Shown one piece after another: positions 50,401-63,024 of a stretch of 64,000 bases of DNA (positions are counted from its first letter, which is position 1; every line of letters starts with the position of its first letter). The notes below the pieces were generated by a model. The model was not told where the DNA came from. It did not search any database and was given only the letters and a program-made list of their open reading frames with translations. Made by a program: the position numbers and the translations under genes. Source of the stretch: Paragordius varius (Eukaryota > Nematomorpha); assembly GCA_964247055.1 (NCBI GenBank), contig OZ176052.1, forward strand, positions 7,812,001 through 7,876,000, written 5' to 3'.

Positions 50401-51540
50401 GGAGAAATGATCTTAAACAAGCTGATGGTTTCTTATATGTTGGTGATCGGTTGGTTATCCCAACAACTGCGCGAAGACTAATTTTGGCTTGGTTTCATGC
50501 TGGACATCCAGGGATCGTTGCTATGAAAAACACAGGTCGTTGGTGTTTTGGCCCGAAATGGATAAGGACATTGAAAAGTTAGTACACGACTGTCAGTGTT
50601 GTCAGAGGAACAGGGCGAACATTGCTGAGAATCCGGTATATAAATGGAACTTCAATGTGGGAATATGGGAAAGACTCCATGTGGACATCGCGGGTCCAAT
50701 GTGTGGTAAATATTGGTTGGTTTTAATTGACGCGTTCTCAAGATGGGTGGAGGTGGAGATACTTTGAAGTATTCCATCTGATGTCATTTTGAAACAATTG
50801 GAGAAATGGTTTTCCTCTTATGGTTTTCCAAGAATGTTAGTATCTGATAATGCTACTTATTTCAAATCGTTAAATTTTCGGGAAAGGATGACAAATTGGA
50901 AAACATGTGACGTCTGCTCCCTATCACCCAAGGACGAATGGTTTGGTGGAAAGAGTGATTTACACGTTGAAATCCAGATTTCCTTCTACGATGATGACTG
51001 GCGTAAAGAGTCAAGAGGCTTTAAATAATGTATTATTGACCTTCGAAACTGATGGCATAATGAAATAAAGACGACTCCCACATCGTTGTTTTTGAAGAGG
51101 AACATCAACCACCATTGAATTGGTTGCAAGATAAAGAAGCGCCTAAAGAAAGTACACCACCGAGACCGTTAAGAGAATTTACACCTTCACAGCCAATATT
51201 TATAAAGAATGAGATATCTAAAGGATGGCGACCGGGAACGGTTGAAGTAAGAACGGGGCCTTTGTCGTATGAAGTAAGGGATGAAGAATGGAAAGAGATG
51301 AGGAAACATGCCGATCCACTGAGGCGGGATGGTGAGCGGAGTGAGGCCCCCAGGTGTTACCCAGATCGAGTCCGCAAACCTCCTAAGCGTGAAAGAGACC
51401 TAAAAAGCTCTATGGGAAATATCCGCTGTAATCTCCTAACCTGGTGCCATCTGACTGTAAACTCTTGGAAGTTCTGCAAAAACTTTCATGCATTTACCCT
51501 GTCAGGGAATATTTAAAGTTTTTGGTTTTATAAATCAAAT
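47440..51540 (+). mobile_element. Ty3/gypsy (Metaviridae) LTR retroelement, broken internal region
   Basis: Fossil element. The order gag, zinc knuckle (about 48340-48440), aspartic protease (about 48500-48600), reverse transcriptase (about 48860-49600), RNase H (about 49650-50290), integrase (about 50330-51020) and a short tail region (to about 51516) is that of Ty3/gypsy elements. The coding frame is broken in roughly ten places, so it is inactive. I could not identify a matching pair of LTRs; the flanks may be truncated, or the LTRs may be too diverged to see by eye. It adjoins the broken end of a hAT copy. Well-preserved domain motifs suggest moderate rather than great age. Confidence 0.88.
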
Positions 51541-52711
51541 AAAAATCATCCTTTTCTTGTAATATATTATTTTTAAAGGGTGAATTTACATAATATTCGT
51601 AAAATTTATTAATTAAAAGTAAGTATGTTCCAAATTTGTTTCTGTTTTGGAGGTTAGAATAGGGAGTAGTATACAGGGTCGGAAGAGGCTGAGTTGTGAT
51701 TAAATGGTGCTTTTATGGATTGAAGCAACGGGCGCCATATAAGCATTGGTACACTTTTATATAAATGAAACTGCCTTAGAACCGAGTTTATATGAATCAA
51801 TTAATAAACTTAAATAATAATAATATTTTGAATATGATCTCGGTCAAAATATAGAAAATTTGCAAATATCTTTTTATTATTTCATTTAATGCAAAATAGA
51901 AGATGAATTAGTAATTAGTTTTATGAAACAATAGTGTTCGGACTATCATGCTAAAGATTTATATCCTGAACGGAAAAATCACATATCCTACATATTAAGC
52001 TACATACCAAATAATTAATTTATATTCATATGGTTTTTATTATTAGATTTCTTTCCGCGTGTAAAAAAAAATAAAAACGTAATTATATTTATAGTATATA
52101 AAAAACGCTAAAAATGTTTTAACTTACTCTTTCTTACAAAATATATTTAATTTATAAATTTTAAATCCATATTTCTTTTGCACGTTGGATGGATGGATGT
52201 ATTAATAAATAATATATAGTGGTTTGTAAAATATGCTGCTGTCAAATTTTTACTTTATTTGTTAAAATTTTCATTCGTTTTATAAATATAAATGATAGTT
52301 TTTCCTGCTATGTTGCATATCTTTTTTATATTTATTTTTTTTTAAATTTTATTACAATGTTGGGAATCTTTACATTTTTCCCTTTTTTTGAATATAAAAA
52401 AAATTAAAAATATCCACTTGAATTTTACGTTTTATATATGGAAACTGAAGTGACATTTACCTACTTATTTCAGTGAGTTTGAAATTTTTCCATATCTCAC
52501 ATAAATAAATTAACACCTTTCTTTTTTTATGATTAATTCATAATTGCAAATTGAATGACCATTTAAACGCAAAATATACATGTATATCAATTACAATTTG
52601 ATTCTCTATACCTACATATATGCCTATGGAATAACGATGATACATTTTTGTCTTTTAATGTGTAAATTGATTGCAAAAAAATAAAACTTTTATTCAAAAT
52701 TCGGTCGATCA
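51541..52711. other. Intergenic DNA upstream of tolloid
   Basis: AT-rich sequence. The first 300 bp may still belong to the retroelement flank; an AATAAA-like stretch occurs near 51803. No gene is recognised. The tolloid promoter presumably lies in the right part. Confidence 0.5.
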
Positions 52712-53264
52712 ATGTCAAAATTATATATCCTCCGTTTGCATATCATTCTATTATGGGTAAAATTATCACCCATATTCTCAAATTCAATCATCAATTCAAA
52801 GAACATCTTGCCTTATATCTACTCAACAGATAATAGTTCTCAATCTTTAATTCAATCTATAAACCAACCCAAAGTTGAAATTGTAAAACAACAACAGGGA
52901 AATTCCATCATAAATGATTTCGATAAGGATTCGTGCGATGAAGGTTTTTTTTACCAAATATTTAGTTTTTAACTTATGATGAAATTCCATTTTGAAATTT
53001 ATTATTATCAAACATATAAATTGCTAAGGAGCAAAGTTTCGCTTATAAAATATATTTTGTCCGTCGTAATGAATTCCGCAATATATGATATATTATAGTT
53101 TTACCCATCATTATTTTTTGAAATAATTTGTTTTAAAAGTACATACTTTTAACATAACGTTTGCGGATCAAAAACGGTATAGTATAATGGAAAATTTATA
53201 TTATAAAATTAAATATTACACATTATATAATGAACGAATTCAGGACCTGATAAATTATCACGAA

Positions 53265-53327
<63 letters not shown>

Positions 53328-56300
53328 GTTTCATAATAAAAAAAATATCCAAATTATTAATATATTATATCTAGCTTTTAAATTTTAAGGTGTCTTATTG
53401 GGTGATATTATTCTAACTAAGGAAGACATACAACATGTTCTCACTCAAGATACCAATTTGCCACACCACATTAAATGGCAATTAGAAACGAATTGCACGA
53501 TAAAACATGTGAAGGAATCAATTAACTCCGATGAAACAACTACTTTGTCAGCATCAGATAACATTTTAGCTAGGTTAAAAAGATCAACTTCTAAACATCA
53601 AAGAGTTCATCGGAAATCTAAAAGAGCCGTCACCGCGCTCAAAAATAGATTGTGGGATTATGGAGTCATACCATATGAAATTGATTCCATATTTGACGGT
53701 ATATTTTTATCATTGTAATTTTGTAATTGTAAATCATTTGATCGAAAATTATGTATGATGGCTTTAAAGGGGTTTCCTGTCCTTGCAATTTTTATTTTGA
53801 TTAATTTTTGGGAAATTGTTTTTTGGCAAAATAAAATGGTGATGAGGTCCTCGTCCACTGATTTCTTTTAATTTAATATTAGGGAAAAATTAACATATCT
53901 TATTTATTTATGCGTAAATTAAATTTAAAAAATAAATAAATATCAGTTTAAAACAGATGTGTCTAACACAAATGGCTTCGCGGGCCGTATTATTTTTAAA
54001 AAAACTGGCGGGCCACATTCACAAAATATATGGGCAAAAACTAATATTTTCTTAGATCTTAAACATTAGATTAACCTATATTTATTTTAACAATTTTTGT
54101 TAGTTCGAATGCCGAGATTCGCAAAGACTTTAAAAAAATGTTTTAAAAAAATCAATTTTACTAGGATCTCTTATCTGTATTATAACTTTTTCGCGGCAGA
54201 AGGCCCCATGACGCCCGCGAGCCGCGTGTTGCACCCCAGTTTTAAAGTAAACAAATCCCATAAATATATTGATAAAATCATTATGCGAGATAAAATATTT
54301 GAATATTTTTATTTACTGTCTTATCTTTGGTGCATAATCACCTTTTATATTCATCCTCTATAAAAACAAAAATTATTTGGAAATATATTTCCAATTGCGT
54401 TTATTTATGTGTATGATTGATTTAGGGGCCCATAGAACTTTGTTCATGCAAGCAATGAGACACTGGGAAAACTTTACCTGTATTACATTTGTCGAACGCA
54501 ATGCTTCACTTCATGACAATTGGGTCATTTTTACAGAAAGACCATGTGGGTAAACTTGATTTTGATTTGCTTAATTTTTATGCAATGGTTAAAATGTAAG
54601 TTAATTACTTTCTATAAAATTATTTTATCATAGATGCTGTTCATTTGTGGGAAAACGTGGTTCCGGTAGTCAAGCGCTATCGGTCGGTAAGAATTGCGAC
54701 AAATTTGGAATTGTAATTCATGAAATCGGTCATGTGGTTGGATTTTGGCATGAACACACGCGTCCTGATAGGGATAGAAACGTCATTATAAATTACGAAA
54801 ATATTTTATCAGGTAATTTTATTTCTCCCTAAAGTATAATTATCCATAATATTATCTTTAAATATATATATAACATAATGTTATCGATAATATTGCAATT
54901 ATTATGGCTAATATAATTTTTATTACAGGCCAGGAGTATAATTTCAAAGAAAAATTCAGCAGTGAAGTCAACAGTTTGGGTGAGCCCTATGATTTTGGTA
55001 GCATAATGCATTATGCGAGAAATACATTTGCAAGAAGTACTTACTTGGATACTATTCTGCCACGTTATGCCGATCGATATGGACATAGGCCGGAAATAGG
55101 TCAAAGAGCACATTTAAGCACAGGCGATATACGTCAAGCCAATATACTTTACAAATGCACACAAAAACATGGTATCATTTTTTTGATGCTCCCTAAAATT
55201 CATAGAAAATAAATTTTTTTGAGATTTAGGTTGTAGCAAAAAATACGAGGGATGATTAAATTATATATAAGTACTTTTAAATTTTATACTATAAAGAAAA
55301 TACTTAGATATGATTCCAAAACAAATTACTTTACTGCTTTTTAGATGTGTTGCTAGCTCATTAGCGGTCATTTAATCAAATTATCCATATTATATAACAT
55401 TATTTTATTGTACCATATTTTTCTAGGGTGCGGAGGGACTCTGTTTAATTCTTTTGGGTATATAACATCACCCGATAGTGTTGCAAATCCAAATTCAATC
55501 AATGAAGCAACTGAAAAAAGTATAACATGTAGGTGGCGTATATCTGGCGCTTATGGTCAATACATAGTTTTCAATGTAACCAAATTTCATTTACCCTCCC
55601 CAAGTGAATTAAACGATGCTAAAAATTGTGGTGAAAATTACTTAATGATACGAAACGGATATTATGAGCTTGCTGAATTAAATGGTACTTTGTCTTTCAT
55701 AAATTCTATTCCCAGTATGTGGAATATATTTTAATATTTAATTAGACAAACTTTAATAAAATAAGAATTTAAATTGATAATCGCAAATTTTACATAAAAA
55801 TAGAGTCTTTAATACCCTATGCGTTTGAAATACTAAAGGAAAAAGATTAACCCCATTTTAATAGATATATATCAATTTTATTCCCCTTTACATGGTCATA
55901 TATTTTTTGTTTAAAAATGTTCAAATATGTCACAAGTCTTAACATTGAAACAATAAATTTCGTATTTTATATCTTGTATAAAGATATAAATAATAATAAA
56001 GTTTTAATGACCTAAATTTTCCGGTGCTTAGTTTTTAGTATAAAAATATAAATATCTAACATTATTAGCATTATAACACAATTTGTGAAAAAAACGTCAA
56101 ATTTTATGAGGTCACACAGTGAACCTCAAGGTTTTATTTGTTGTCAAAGATATGTTTTATTACTACATCTATATGCCTAATTAATTTTCATATTTATATT
56201 TGACGACAAATAATATATTTGAAACTAATAATTTTAGCTATATACTGTGGACAGGTAACTGTACCAATCTCTATACAATCAAATGGGCCCCATCTATGGA

Positions 56301-59300
56301 TTGAGTATAAAGCAACAATAGATGTTGAACAGGGAGACAAACCAAAGGGTTTTATTGCCCAATATGAAAGTATAATAAAAAATGTTTGAATTTTTGGGAT
56401 AGTTTGGGTTTTCAATGTCTAAAATTCAGGGTTAAAGTTTACAATACTAAGCCCAAACCCTAAATTTTTGCCTTTAACGGATCAGTAAATTTGTCTATTT
56501 TATAGACTATATTTCTTTTTCAGCATATAATTTTATTTGGATGATTTAAATTATTAACAACAAAAATATATTTTTGAAATTTTCCTGTTATATTAGAGTT
56601 TAATCTTTAATGCTTGAGGGTCCAACATGCGGCCCGCAAAATTTTCAAAAATTTTAAGTCAATTAAAATTTTATAATATTTAATTTTTCGATAATTACTT
56701 GATATTTATTTTTTAAAGTGATAGTTATAGTTTGATTCAAACTGTATCGTTCGAAAATTTCTTAATATTAAAGAGTGTATATAGCATCCCAAAAATGGGT
56801 CCAAGAGCTTTTGTTTCCCATAATTTATAGCCTAGGGTAGGGGTGTCCAACACAAATGGCTATGCCGGCATTTTTGACTCAAAAAATCCGTCGGCCCGCT
56901 TTCGAAATATAAATGACCATTAATAAATATTTTATTAAATTTTAAATTACTAACACATCAAAACTACCATTTATTTTTCATTATGCTAGTTCATAGGCAA
57001 AATTTGGAAAGAGTATTCGGAAAAATTGTTTAAGCAATGTCAATTTTACTTCGATTTTGCATTTATCATTTTATAATTTTAAAATTTTTGATTTGGTATT
57101 TTTTGAACGATGTCAAGAGTTGCGCACCCCTGGTCTAGGGTATGGAACTCTACCATTATTTTGAAAAAAATTAATATTTAATAAGATTCAGGCTTTAGTT
57201 AGGGTCATATTTATTTTTATGTTGTATTGATAATAGTTAAATGCGGTGGCACTTTAATATCAGACAATGGTGTGTTGAGAAGTCCCAATTATCCGTTCGA
57301 TTATTTAGCCGATCAAGATTGTTCTTGGATACTACAAGTTTCGCCTAATTACCAAATAGCCATCTCATTCCAAACATTTGAAGTGATTTTTAAAATTTTT
57401 TAATAGCCTTTAGAATTTCTCAAAAATTTAATTAAAAAATATTAACTTTTCATGAGTTTAATTAATGTTTTTATATATATCAATTAACCTCATTTATTTA
57501 CAAAGTGTAAAATATTTTCAGTACATGTTTACTGATAAAATATTTATGGGTTTCCTATTCTTGTATAACCAAGTGTGCTTAGTTATTCTAATATTTATTT
57601 TTAAGAAATATAACTAAATTTTCTTAATCATAATGTTATATTTTTATTCCACAATTTATACAACAAATTAATTTTAAAAAAATTTTCAAAAGATAGAAAA
57701 TCACGATAACTGTGTATATGATTTTTTGGAAGTCCGAGATGGATCAAATAATAATGCACCATTGATTGGTAGATTTTGTGGATATAATTTACCCAACAAT
57801 TTAACCTCGACAGGGAATCAAATGTTTTTGCACTTTAAATCAGATACGTCGGTACAAAAAGGCGGCTTTTCTTTGAACTTTTTTAAAGGTAGGCATATTT
57901 TATTTTTTTTTAATTTAAATACAAATATTAAATTGATGGATTTTGAATGATTTTAGAATCAGATGAATGCTTAACCAAAGATCATGGGTGTCATCAAATT
58001 TGCATTAACACAATGGGTGGTTATCGATGTGAATGTAAGCTTGGATATGAGTTGGGAGACGATAAGAAATCTTGTGAAGGTCTTAAATTTGCTTTGCGAT
58101 TCTGATTTTCCTGATAAAATTTTTGTAAATTGAATTTAAAAAAAAATCTAAGAATAAATTTATTTTTTTAGGCGAATAAAAATATTAATTTATTATTGAG
58201 CAGTGTGTAAATCACGATATATATTTTAAATAGTCATGGGACAAGTCAAAAATTTAATTAAGCGTAAAATATTAATATTTTGATTAATTAGAGCCCCTTG
58301 TTTTTAACATATTATTGGGTTAAAATATTTATTTTTGAATGCAAAACTACATATCTTAGAGGCCTGTGGTGGACTTTTAGAAAACACAAATGGAACCATT
58401 ACAAGCCCATCCTTTCCCGAAATTTATCCTCCCAGAAAAATATGCCTTTGGCAAATAGTTGCTCCTATTGGCTATAAAATAACTCTAAATTTTACACATT
58501 TCGACCTCGAGGGAAACAATGTAAGCTCGCAAAATTTAATAACTTAACAATTTTCAAAATAAAAAAAAAATTTTTTCATATTAGGAAGATTGTGAATATG
58601 ATAAGTTAGAGATTAGGAGTGGGAATATGGATGAACCGGATTACTCGTATTTACACGGTAATTTGTGTGGACCTCTTCTGCCCTTGCCTATTACATCGGA
58701 AAACAATGTGCTTTATTTGAGGTTTTCATCCGATAATTCTGTACAGAATACCGGGTTTTCAGCCACATACAACATTGGTATGTGGACTCTTTTTATATTT
58801 TAAGTTTTTTTGGCAGCATTTTAATAATATATATCTAGTACGTTAAAATAGAAAACATAAAGATAAAAAGTCAAGACTAAAAGACAAATATTATTTTAGA
58901 CAATCATGCTTATAATATACTGCATTTATTTAAATACTTATAAAAATGATTACTATTAGGATATATGTAACTATTAAAAAAATGTTTATCTTTATAAAAA
59001 TAATTGGTCTTTTAATTTTTAGGTTTTGTCTTTATAATTTGAATTTTAAATGTAATTATAATATATTTAAATTTCTTTATTTAGACAAGGATGAGTGTGC
59101 CATAGACAACGGTGGATGTCAACACATTTGTCAAAACTTACCTGGTAGCTATCAATGCCTTTGTCATGATAATTATGTCCTCCATGAAAATAAACATGAT
59201 TGCAAAGAAGGTAAATAAACACTTAAAAAATATGATTTAAATATTATATAAAGTTGATTTTTAAACTTGTGATTATATATGTCGTGAAAAAATATTTAAG

Positions 59301-62044
59301 CAATCAATTATTAAATTCATTTTGCACTTGTTTCTCTGTAGTTTTTTAAGGATAAAGGGTCGACATTAAAATTTTTATAAATCGAAGTCAATTTATTAAT
59401 TGGGCGAAGGTTAAAAATAATGTTTGGTTTTTTGATCATTTGTTCATTAAAGATTTGTGTCCACAACAATTTTGACTGAAATATAAATTTTAGTTTATGT
59501 AAAATATATTTTGGATTTAAACCATATTTCTTTCGTTTAACCTTCTTGTAGTTATTTCACCAATTTAAATTATAGGTGGCGGGTGTTATTATCAAATAAC
59601 ATCAGCTTTTGGCAAAATTATCAGTCCAAATTGGCCTTCCAAATACCCAAAGCGACAAGTTTGTTATTGGAATATAACAACCTTGGCTGGACAAAAGATA
59701 AAATTGGTATCAATTTTAATTTGTCTCAAATAAAAATATTTGTTAATAAATTCATTTTTCGGTGCATTTAAAGGATTTCAATAAGTTTGAAATTGAACAT
59801 CACCAAGAATGCGCATATGACCACTTGAGGGTATATGATGGGCCAGATACAACGTATCCAACTCTTGGGAAGTTTTGTGGTAGCAAGTCACCCTCATTAA
59901 TATCTTCCGGAAACAATGTTGTACTTTTGTTTGAAAGTGACTCTACAATACAAAAAACGGGATTTATAGCCACATATTCTACAGGTCCGAATCAAAAAAC
60001 TTTTTTATTTTAGTTATTAATTTTACTTTAATTTCTCTAATTAATAGTAAATAACAATGTTTTCATAGCAAATCTGGTGAAATATTTTTTAATTAACTAA
60101 GACTATTCACTTCCTTTTTTAAAGATTCCTCAATCAAATACTCATTTTATATTTGCATATAGTTAAAAATTTCGAGCGATTATTACTTAATATTTCTATA
60201 ATTCCTAACAAATTTCCTTATTGTATGTAGTTTGTGGTGGTCATTTAATAAGCAAAGAGGAAAATCAATCAATATATTCGCATGCCAAATTCGGAGATAG
60301 CAATTATGACATTGGGCAAGAATGTGATTGGCACATCATTGCACCTAAAGGATATAAGTAAAATTATTGGATATTTGCTATCCTTTTGCCCTACACTTAG
60401 AAAAACTAATGTTTTTGTTTTTGAAAAATTGATTAATTTAAAAACTACATAAACGTTCCAGACTATTTTAGTTATATTAGTAATAACGATCATGGTTTTA
60501 AAATAAACTGTGATATAAATATTGTTTTAAGTTAAATGATACAATAATTTATAAATGTTGTGCCAGTTAGTAATTTAACGACATTAGATTAGCCAAATCT
60601 GTATTAATTTTCTAAAAAAAGAGCAAATGGTGGTATTAAAGTCATTTTACCGCAATATATTTTTGAAGCGAAAGCTGTTAAGTTCACAAGCTCCGACGTA
60701 ATTGTTATTTTATAATATAATTATCCATAAAATGTTAATGGATTAATATTATCATGAATATTAGAATCGAATTAACATTCACAAGTTTTGAATTGGAAAG
60801 TAATCCGAACTGTACCTTTGATTATGTTCAGATCATGGATGGCCCAACCATGCCCTATAAATTTTGTGGAAAAAAAGTAAATAAATAATATTTATCTTTG
60901 TTTTTTTGCATATAAAAGTATGGATGTCAAAAAACAATTATTGTATTTAAATAAACTGTATTTAACACTTGGATACAACACATTCATTTTAATCCTTCGA
61001 TTCAAATTGGGGTAGTTGGATGCCCTAAGCGTGTTTAAAATTAAATACTATAATAAATATGTAATTAATTGAAACCATGGCAAAAGTGTGCACTTATATA
61101 ACATTAATCAACCCAATATAAAAAAAATTCAATCAAAAATACTTGATATTACTTATTTTAAGGTAAAACCCAAAGGTAAAAAATTAGTCAAACTGACATG
61201 TGTGCATTAGCAAAATATATAAATAATAATAAATAAACCACTTTTTTCTGTTTTTATCAATTTTAGATTTGATTTGAATAAAAAATTAGCTTTACTTTTA
61301 GCTTTTAAATTATATAAAAAAGATATTTTAAAAAAATGTTGTGAAACAAAAATGGCGGCCAAATAGTTTGATATGGAACTTTTTTCAAAACTAAATTTTA
61401 TTAAGATATCTCGGCGTTTTTATATAATTTTTAGGATAATAGAAGGATAAATTTAAGTTGAGACCGTATCTTTCAGTAGTTTTTTAAAAATATCAAAGTT
61501 TAGACACTAAATCAGGGCTGTCCAAAGCAAATGGCTTCGTGAGCCGCATTTTTTACTCAAATATCTGGCGAGCCGTATTAGAAATATATTGGTTATCATG
61601 GATAATTTATTAAATTTAAACATATGACTGCAAAATGCAAAGACAATAATTTTTTTATTTCATTAAAATGATTTGATAAATATTAATTGACCACCAAATT
61701 TTGAGAGAATATTTTCGCAAATAATTTCAATTTTGCGGGCCGCATATGGGTCTGCGTGTTGGACACTTCTAATATAAATTATGACTATTATGTCTATATT
61801 TTACGATTTTAAGTAATACATCAAGCTTATATTAAAACTTGCTTAATTTATTCAAAATATATGCATATTACGGCATAATTAGGCAAACATGACCTTTGTT
61901 TCAGCCCGAAACAGATTACGAATTCATTTTGTGACGGATGATGCAATTAACTCAAAAGGTTTTCATGCAATATACCGCACCTACATCTCACATCAGAACA
62001 AAACCCGATCTCATATAAAATCGACAGAATCAATATTGTCTTGA
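52712..62044 (+). CDS. tolloid: BMP1/Tolloid-type astacin metalloprotease, complete, 18 exons
   Basis: Exons: 52712-52943, 53390-53698, 54426-54549, 54634-54812, 54929-55171, 55427-55684, 56238-56369, 57237-57382, 57693-57888, 57957-58079, 58360-58520, 58585-58777, 59085-59210, 59576-59706, 59774-59984, 60231-60357, 60765-60876, 61883-62044; 1054 residues, phases consistent. In order: signal peptide (about 1-25); propeptide with the LLGDI aspartate switch (Asp83) and furin site RKSKR (152-156); astacin domain with CGCCSFVG, zinc site [13 protein letters not shown] (251-263) and Met-turn SIMHY (306-310); CUB1; CUB2; EGF; CUB3; EGF; CUB4; CUB5. This is the full BMP1/Tolloid architecture. The secreted enzyme processes procollagens and chordin-like BMP antagonists in its relatives. 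Exon 7 lacks a well-conserved CUB1 tail, and exon 18 starts at the AG before 61883, which restores CUB5 spacing. Two MITEs fill intron 17. Confidence 0.96.
53267..53320. repeat. (AT)n microsatellite, about 27 units
   Basis: An uninterrupted AT dinucleotide run in tolloid intron 1, 69 bp upstream of exon 2. Such runs are length-variable and can extrude cruciforms. Confidence 0.97.
53954..54239 (+). repeat. hAT-like MITE, GGGGTGTCCAACAC family
   Basis: The left end is CAGATGTGTCTAACACAAAT then GCGGGCCG. The right end is CGCGTGTTGCACCCCAG. Similar AAA/TTT-rich octamers flank it (GTTTAAAA and TTTTAAAG). It is in tolloid intron 2. Confidence 0.75.
56618..56660. repeat. Fragment of the GGGCCG hAT-like MITE
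   Basis: Only the left end, GAGGGTCCAACATGCGGCCC, is recognisable. The remainder has been lost or has diverged. It is in tolloid intron 7. Confidence 0.5.
56838..57132 (+). repeat. hAT-like MITE, GGGGTGTCCAACAC family, near-complete
   Basis: The ends TAGGGGTGTCCAACACAAAT and GTTGCGCACCCCTG are flanked by GCCTAGGG (56830-56837) and GTCTAGGG (57133-57140), an 8-bp target duplication with one mismatch. At 295 bp this is the clearest copy in the window. It is in tolloid intron 7. Confidence 0.82.
60964..61510. repeat. TA-target MITE with ACACTT ends, copy B
   Basis: It starts TA-ACACTTGGATACAACACATTC and contains CCTTCGATTCAAATTGGGG, as in copies A and C. The far end is abraded and runs into the hAT-like MITE at 61513. 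It is in tolloid intron 17. Confidence 0.75.
61513..61771 (+). repeat. hAT-like MITE, GGGGTGTCCAACAC family
   Basis: The left end is CAGGGCTGTCCAAAGCAAAT then GTGAGCCGCA. The right end is GCGGGCCGCA...CGTGTTGGACACTTCTA. It is directly next to MITE copy B in tolloid intron 17. Confidence 0.75.
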
Positions 62045-62060
62045 ATATTAATATAAATCA

Positions 62061-62072
62061 AATAAATTTATT
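62061..62072. terminator. Palindromic bidirectional poly(A) signal between convergent genes
   Basis: AATAAATTTATT reads as AATAAA on both strands. It lies 17 nt after the tolloid stop and 65 nt after the LRAT-gene stop, in the 92-bp gap between the two stops. A role in 3' end formation for both genes is inferred from position alone. Confidence 0.6.
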
Positions 62073-62136
62073 TTATGTATTAAAAATATTTTAATATTAA
62101 TACTTTAATTATAATATAGGATAATAAAGTGTGATA

Positions 62137-62994
62137 TCATGAATAATATTTTTCGATTGGAGAGTTTGCAAAAGCTTCATATCCCTTCTTCAACGAAGAC
62201 CATATATTAACTAACGTTATAATGTTATTAGATTGACTAGTGTTTTCATTAGTTTTCTTATTATGTTGTTCTTTGTAAAATTGATAAAATCCATTAAAAC
62301 CACAATACAATTTAAGAGCCGTATCGCTGGTTTGTGATGACCAGGGTACACCATACTTCCAAAATGTTACATAATGTTCACAGTTTTGCGTCAGCATGTG
62401 ATAAGAAACATCTTGGTTCAATAAGCTACGTGCGTTTTCTAATGCCCTTTCACTAGAAAAGGGTTTACATCCCCTTAAACGCGCCTCGATCTCTTTGTTA
62501 TTAATGCGAATCAATGATTGCCCAGCAACCAAAGCAAATGAATCTCGAGCCAATCTAGCTATTGTTCCCTTTAAAGCTTCTGTGATAGAGGGAGTAGGCC
62601 TGTTTAATTCGTTAGTAGGTACGGGGATATCATTGTCAAAATTATTGGTAAGTGAAGGGAATACGATTCTGGACATTGATTGTATAATGCTTCCAAAGGA
62701 GGAATCAAATTGTTTATCGGATCTTTTCGTGCGATTACAGTTATCAATGGAGGAAGATTCTTTCGCTTCAAAATCAAAACCATTGTGGGCCCGCACATGA
62801 ATAACTGTAGAACCACCTTCGTATATAGCCCAATGGTGATATAAGCCACGATTATATTCAATCAAATCTCCTGGTTTTGCCAAAGGTAAAATAACATCCC
62901 AAGTTCTAAAAGGATTTAGATTATCAATTCCTATATCAATTGTCTCATCAAAGCTTTCAAAAACTTCGAATTGGTTTGATTCATCGGTAACCAT
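62137..62994 (-). CDS. LRAT/NlpC-P60-domain protein (PLAAT/HRASLS-like), single exon, 285 residues
   Basis: The family consists of thiol acyltransferases and phospholipases that act on membrane lipids. The core begins KPGDLIEYNRGLYHHWAIYE (40-59), with the first histidine at 53 or 54, then a second His in STVIHV (His66) and the catalytic-type Cys in LTQNCEHYVTFWKYG (Cys205). The His-His-Cys set is thus present. An insert of roughly 80-90 residues (about 76-160) separates the two halves, which makes the protein longer than typical PLAAT proteins of about 160 residues. I see no convincing C-terminal membrane anchor. The start at 62994 is the only suitable Met; the gene needs no intron, unlike its neighbours. 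Substrate unknown. Confidence 0.88.
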   Translation of the reverse strand: MVTDESNQFEVFESFDETIDIGIDNLNPFRTWDVILPLAKPGDLIEYNRGLYHHWAIYEGGSTVIHVRAHNGFDFEAKESSSIDNCNRTKRSDKQFDSSFGSIIQSMSRIVFPSLTNNFDNDIPVPTNELNRPTPSITEALKGTIARLARDSFALVAGQSLIRINNKEIEARLRGCKPFSSERALENARSLLNQDVSYHMLTQNCEHYVTFWKYGVPWSSQTSDTALKLYCGFNGFYQFYKEQHNKKTNENTSQSNNIITLVNIWSSLKKGYEAFANSPIEKYYS

Positions 62995-63024
62995 TTAGCA
63001 TAATAAATAAAAGCAGTTGTTTAT

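Noticed and set aside
53267-53320. (AT)n run as a possible functional element
   Set aside because: A simple microsatellite in an intron; nothing suggests more than replication slippage.
55685-55733. Longer tolloid exon 6 using the GTATGT donor
   Set aside because: It would add about 16 residues between conserved CUB1 positions; the donor at 55685 gives the family spacing.
61915-62044. Tolloid last exon starting at 61911 after TTTCAG
   Set aside because: That start is out of phase with exon 17 and drops residues of CUB5; the acceptor before 61883 restores frame and spacing.
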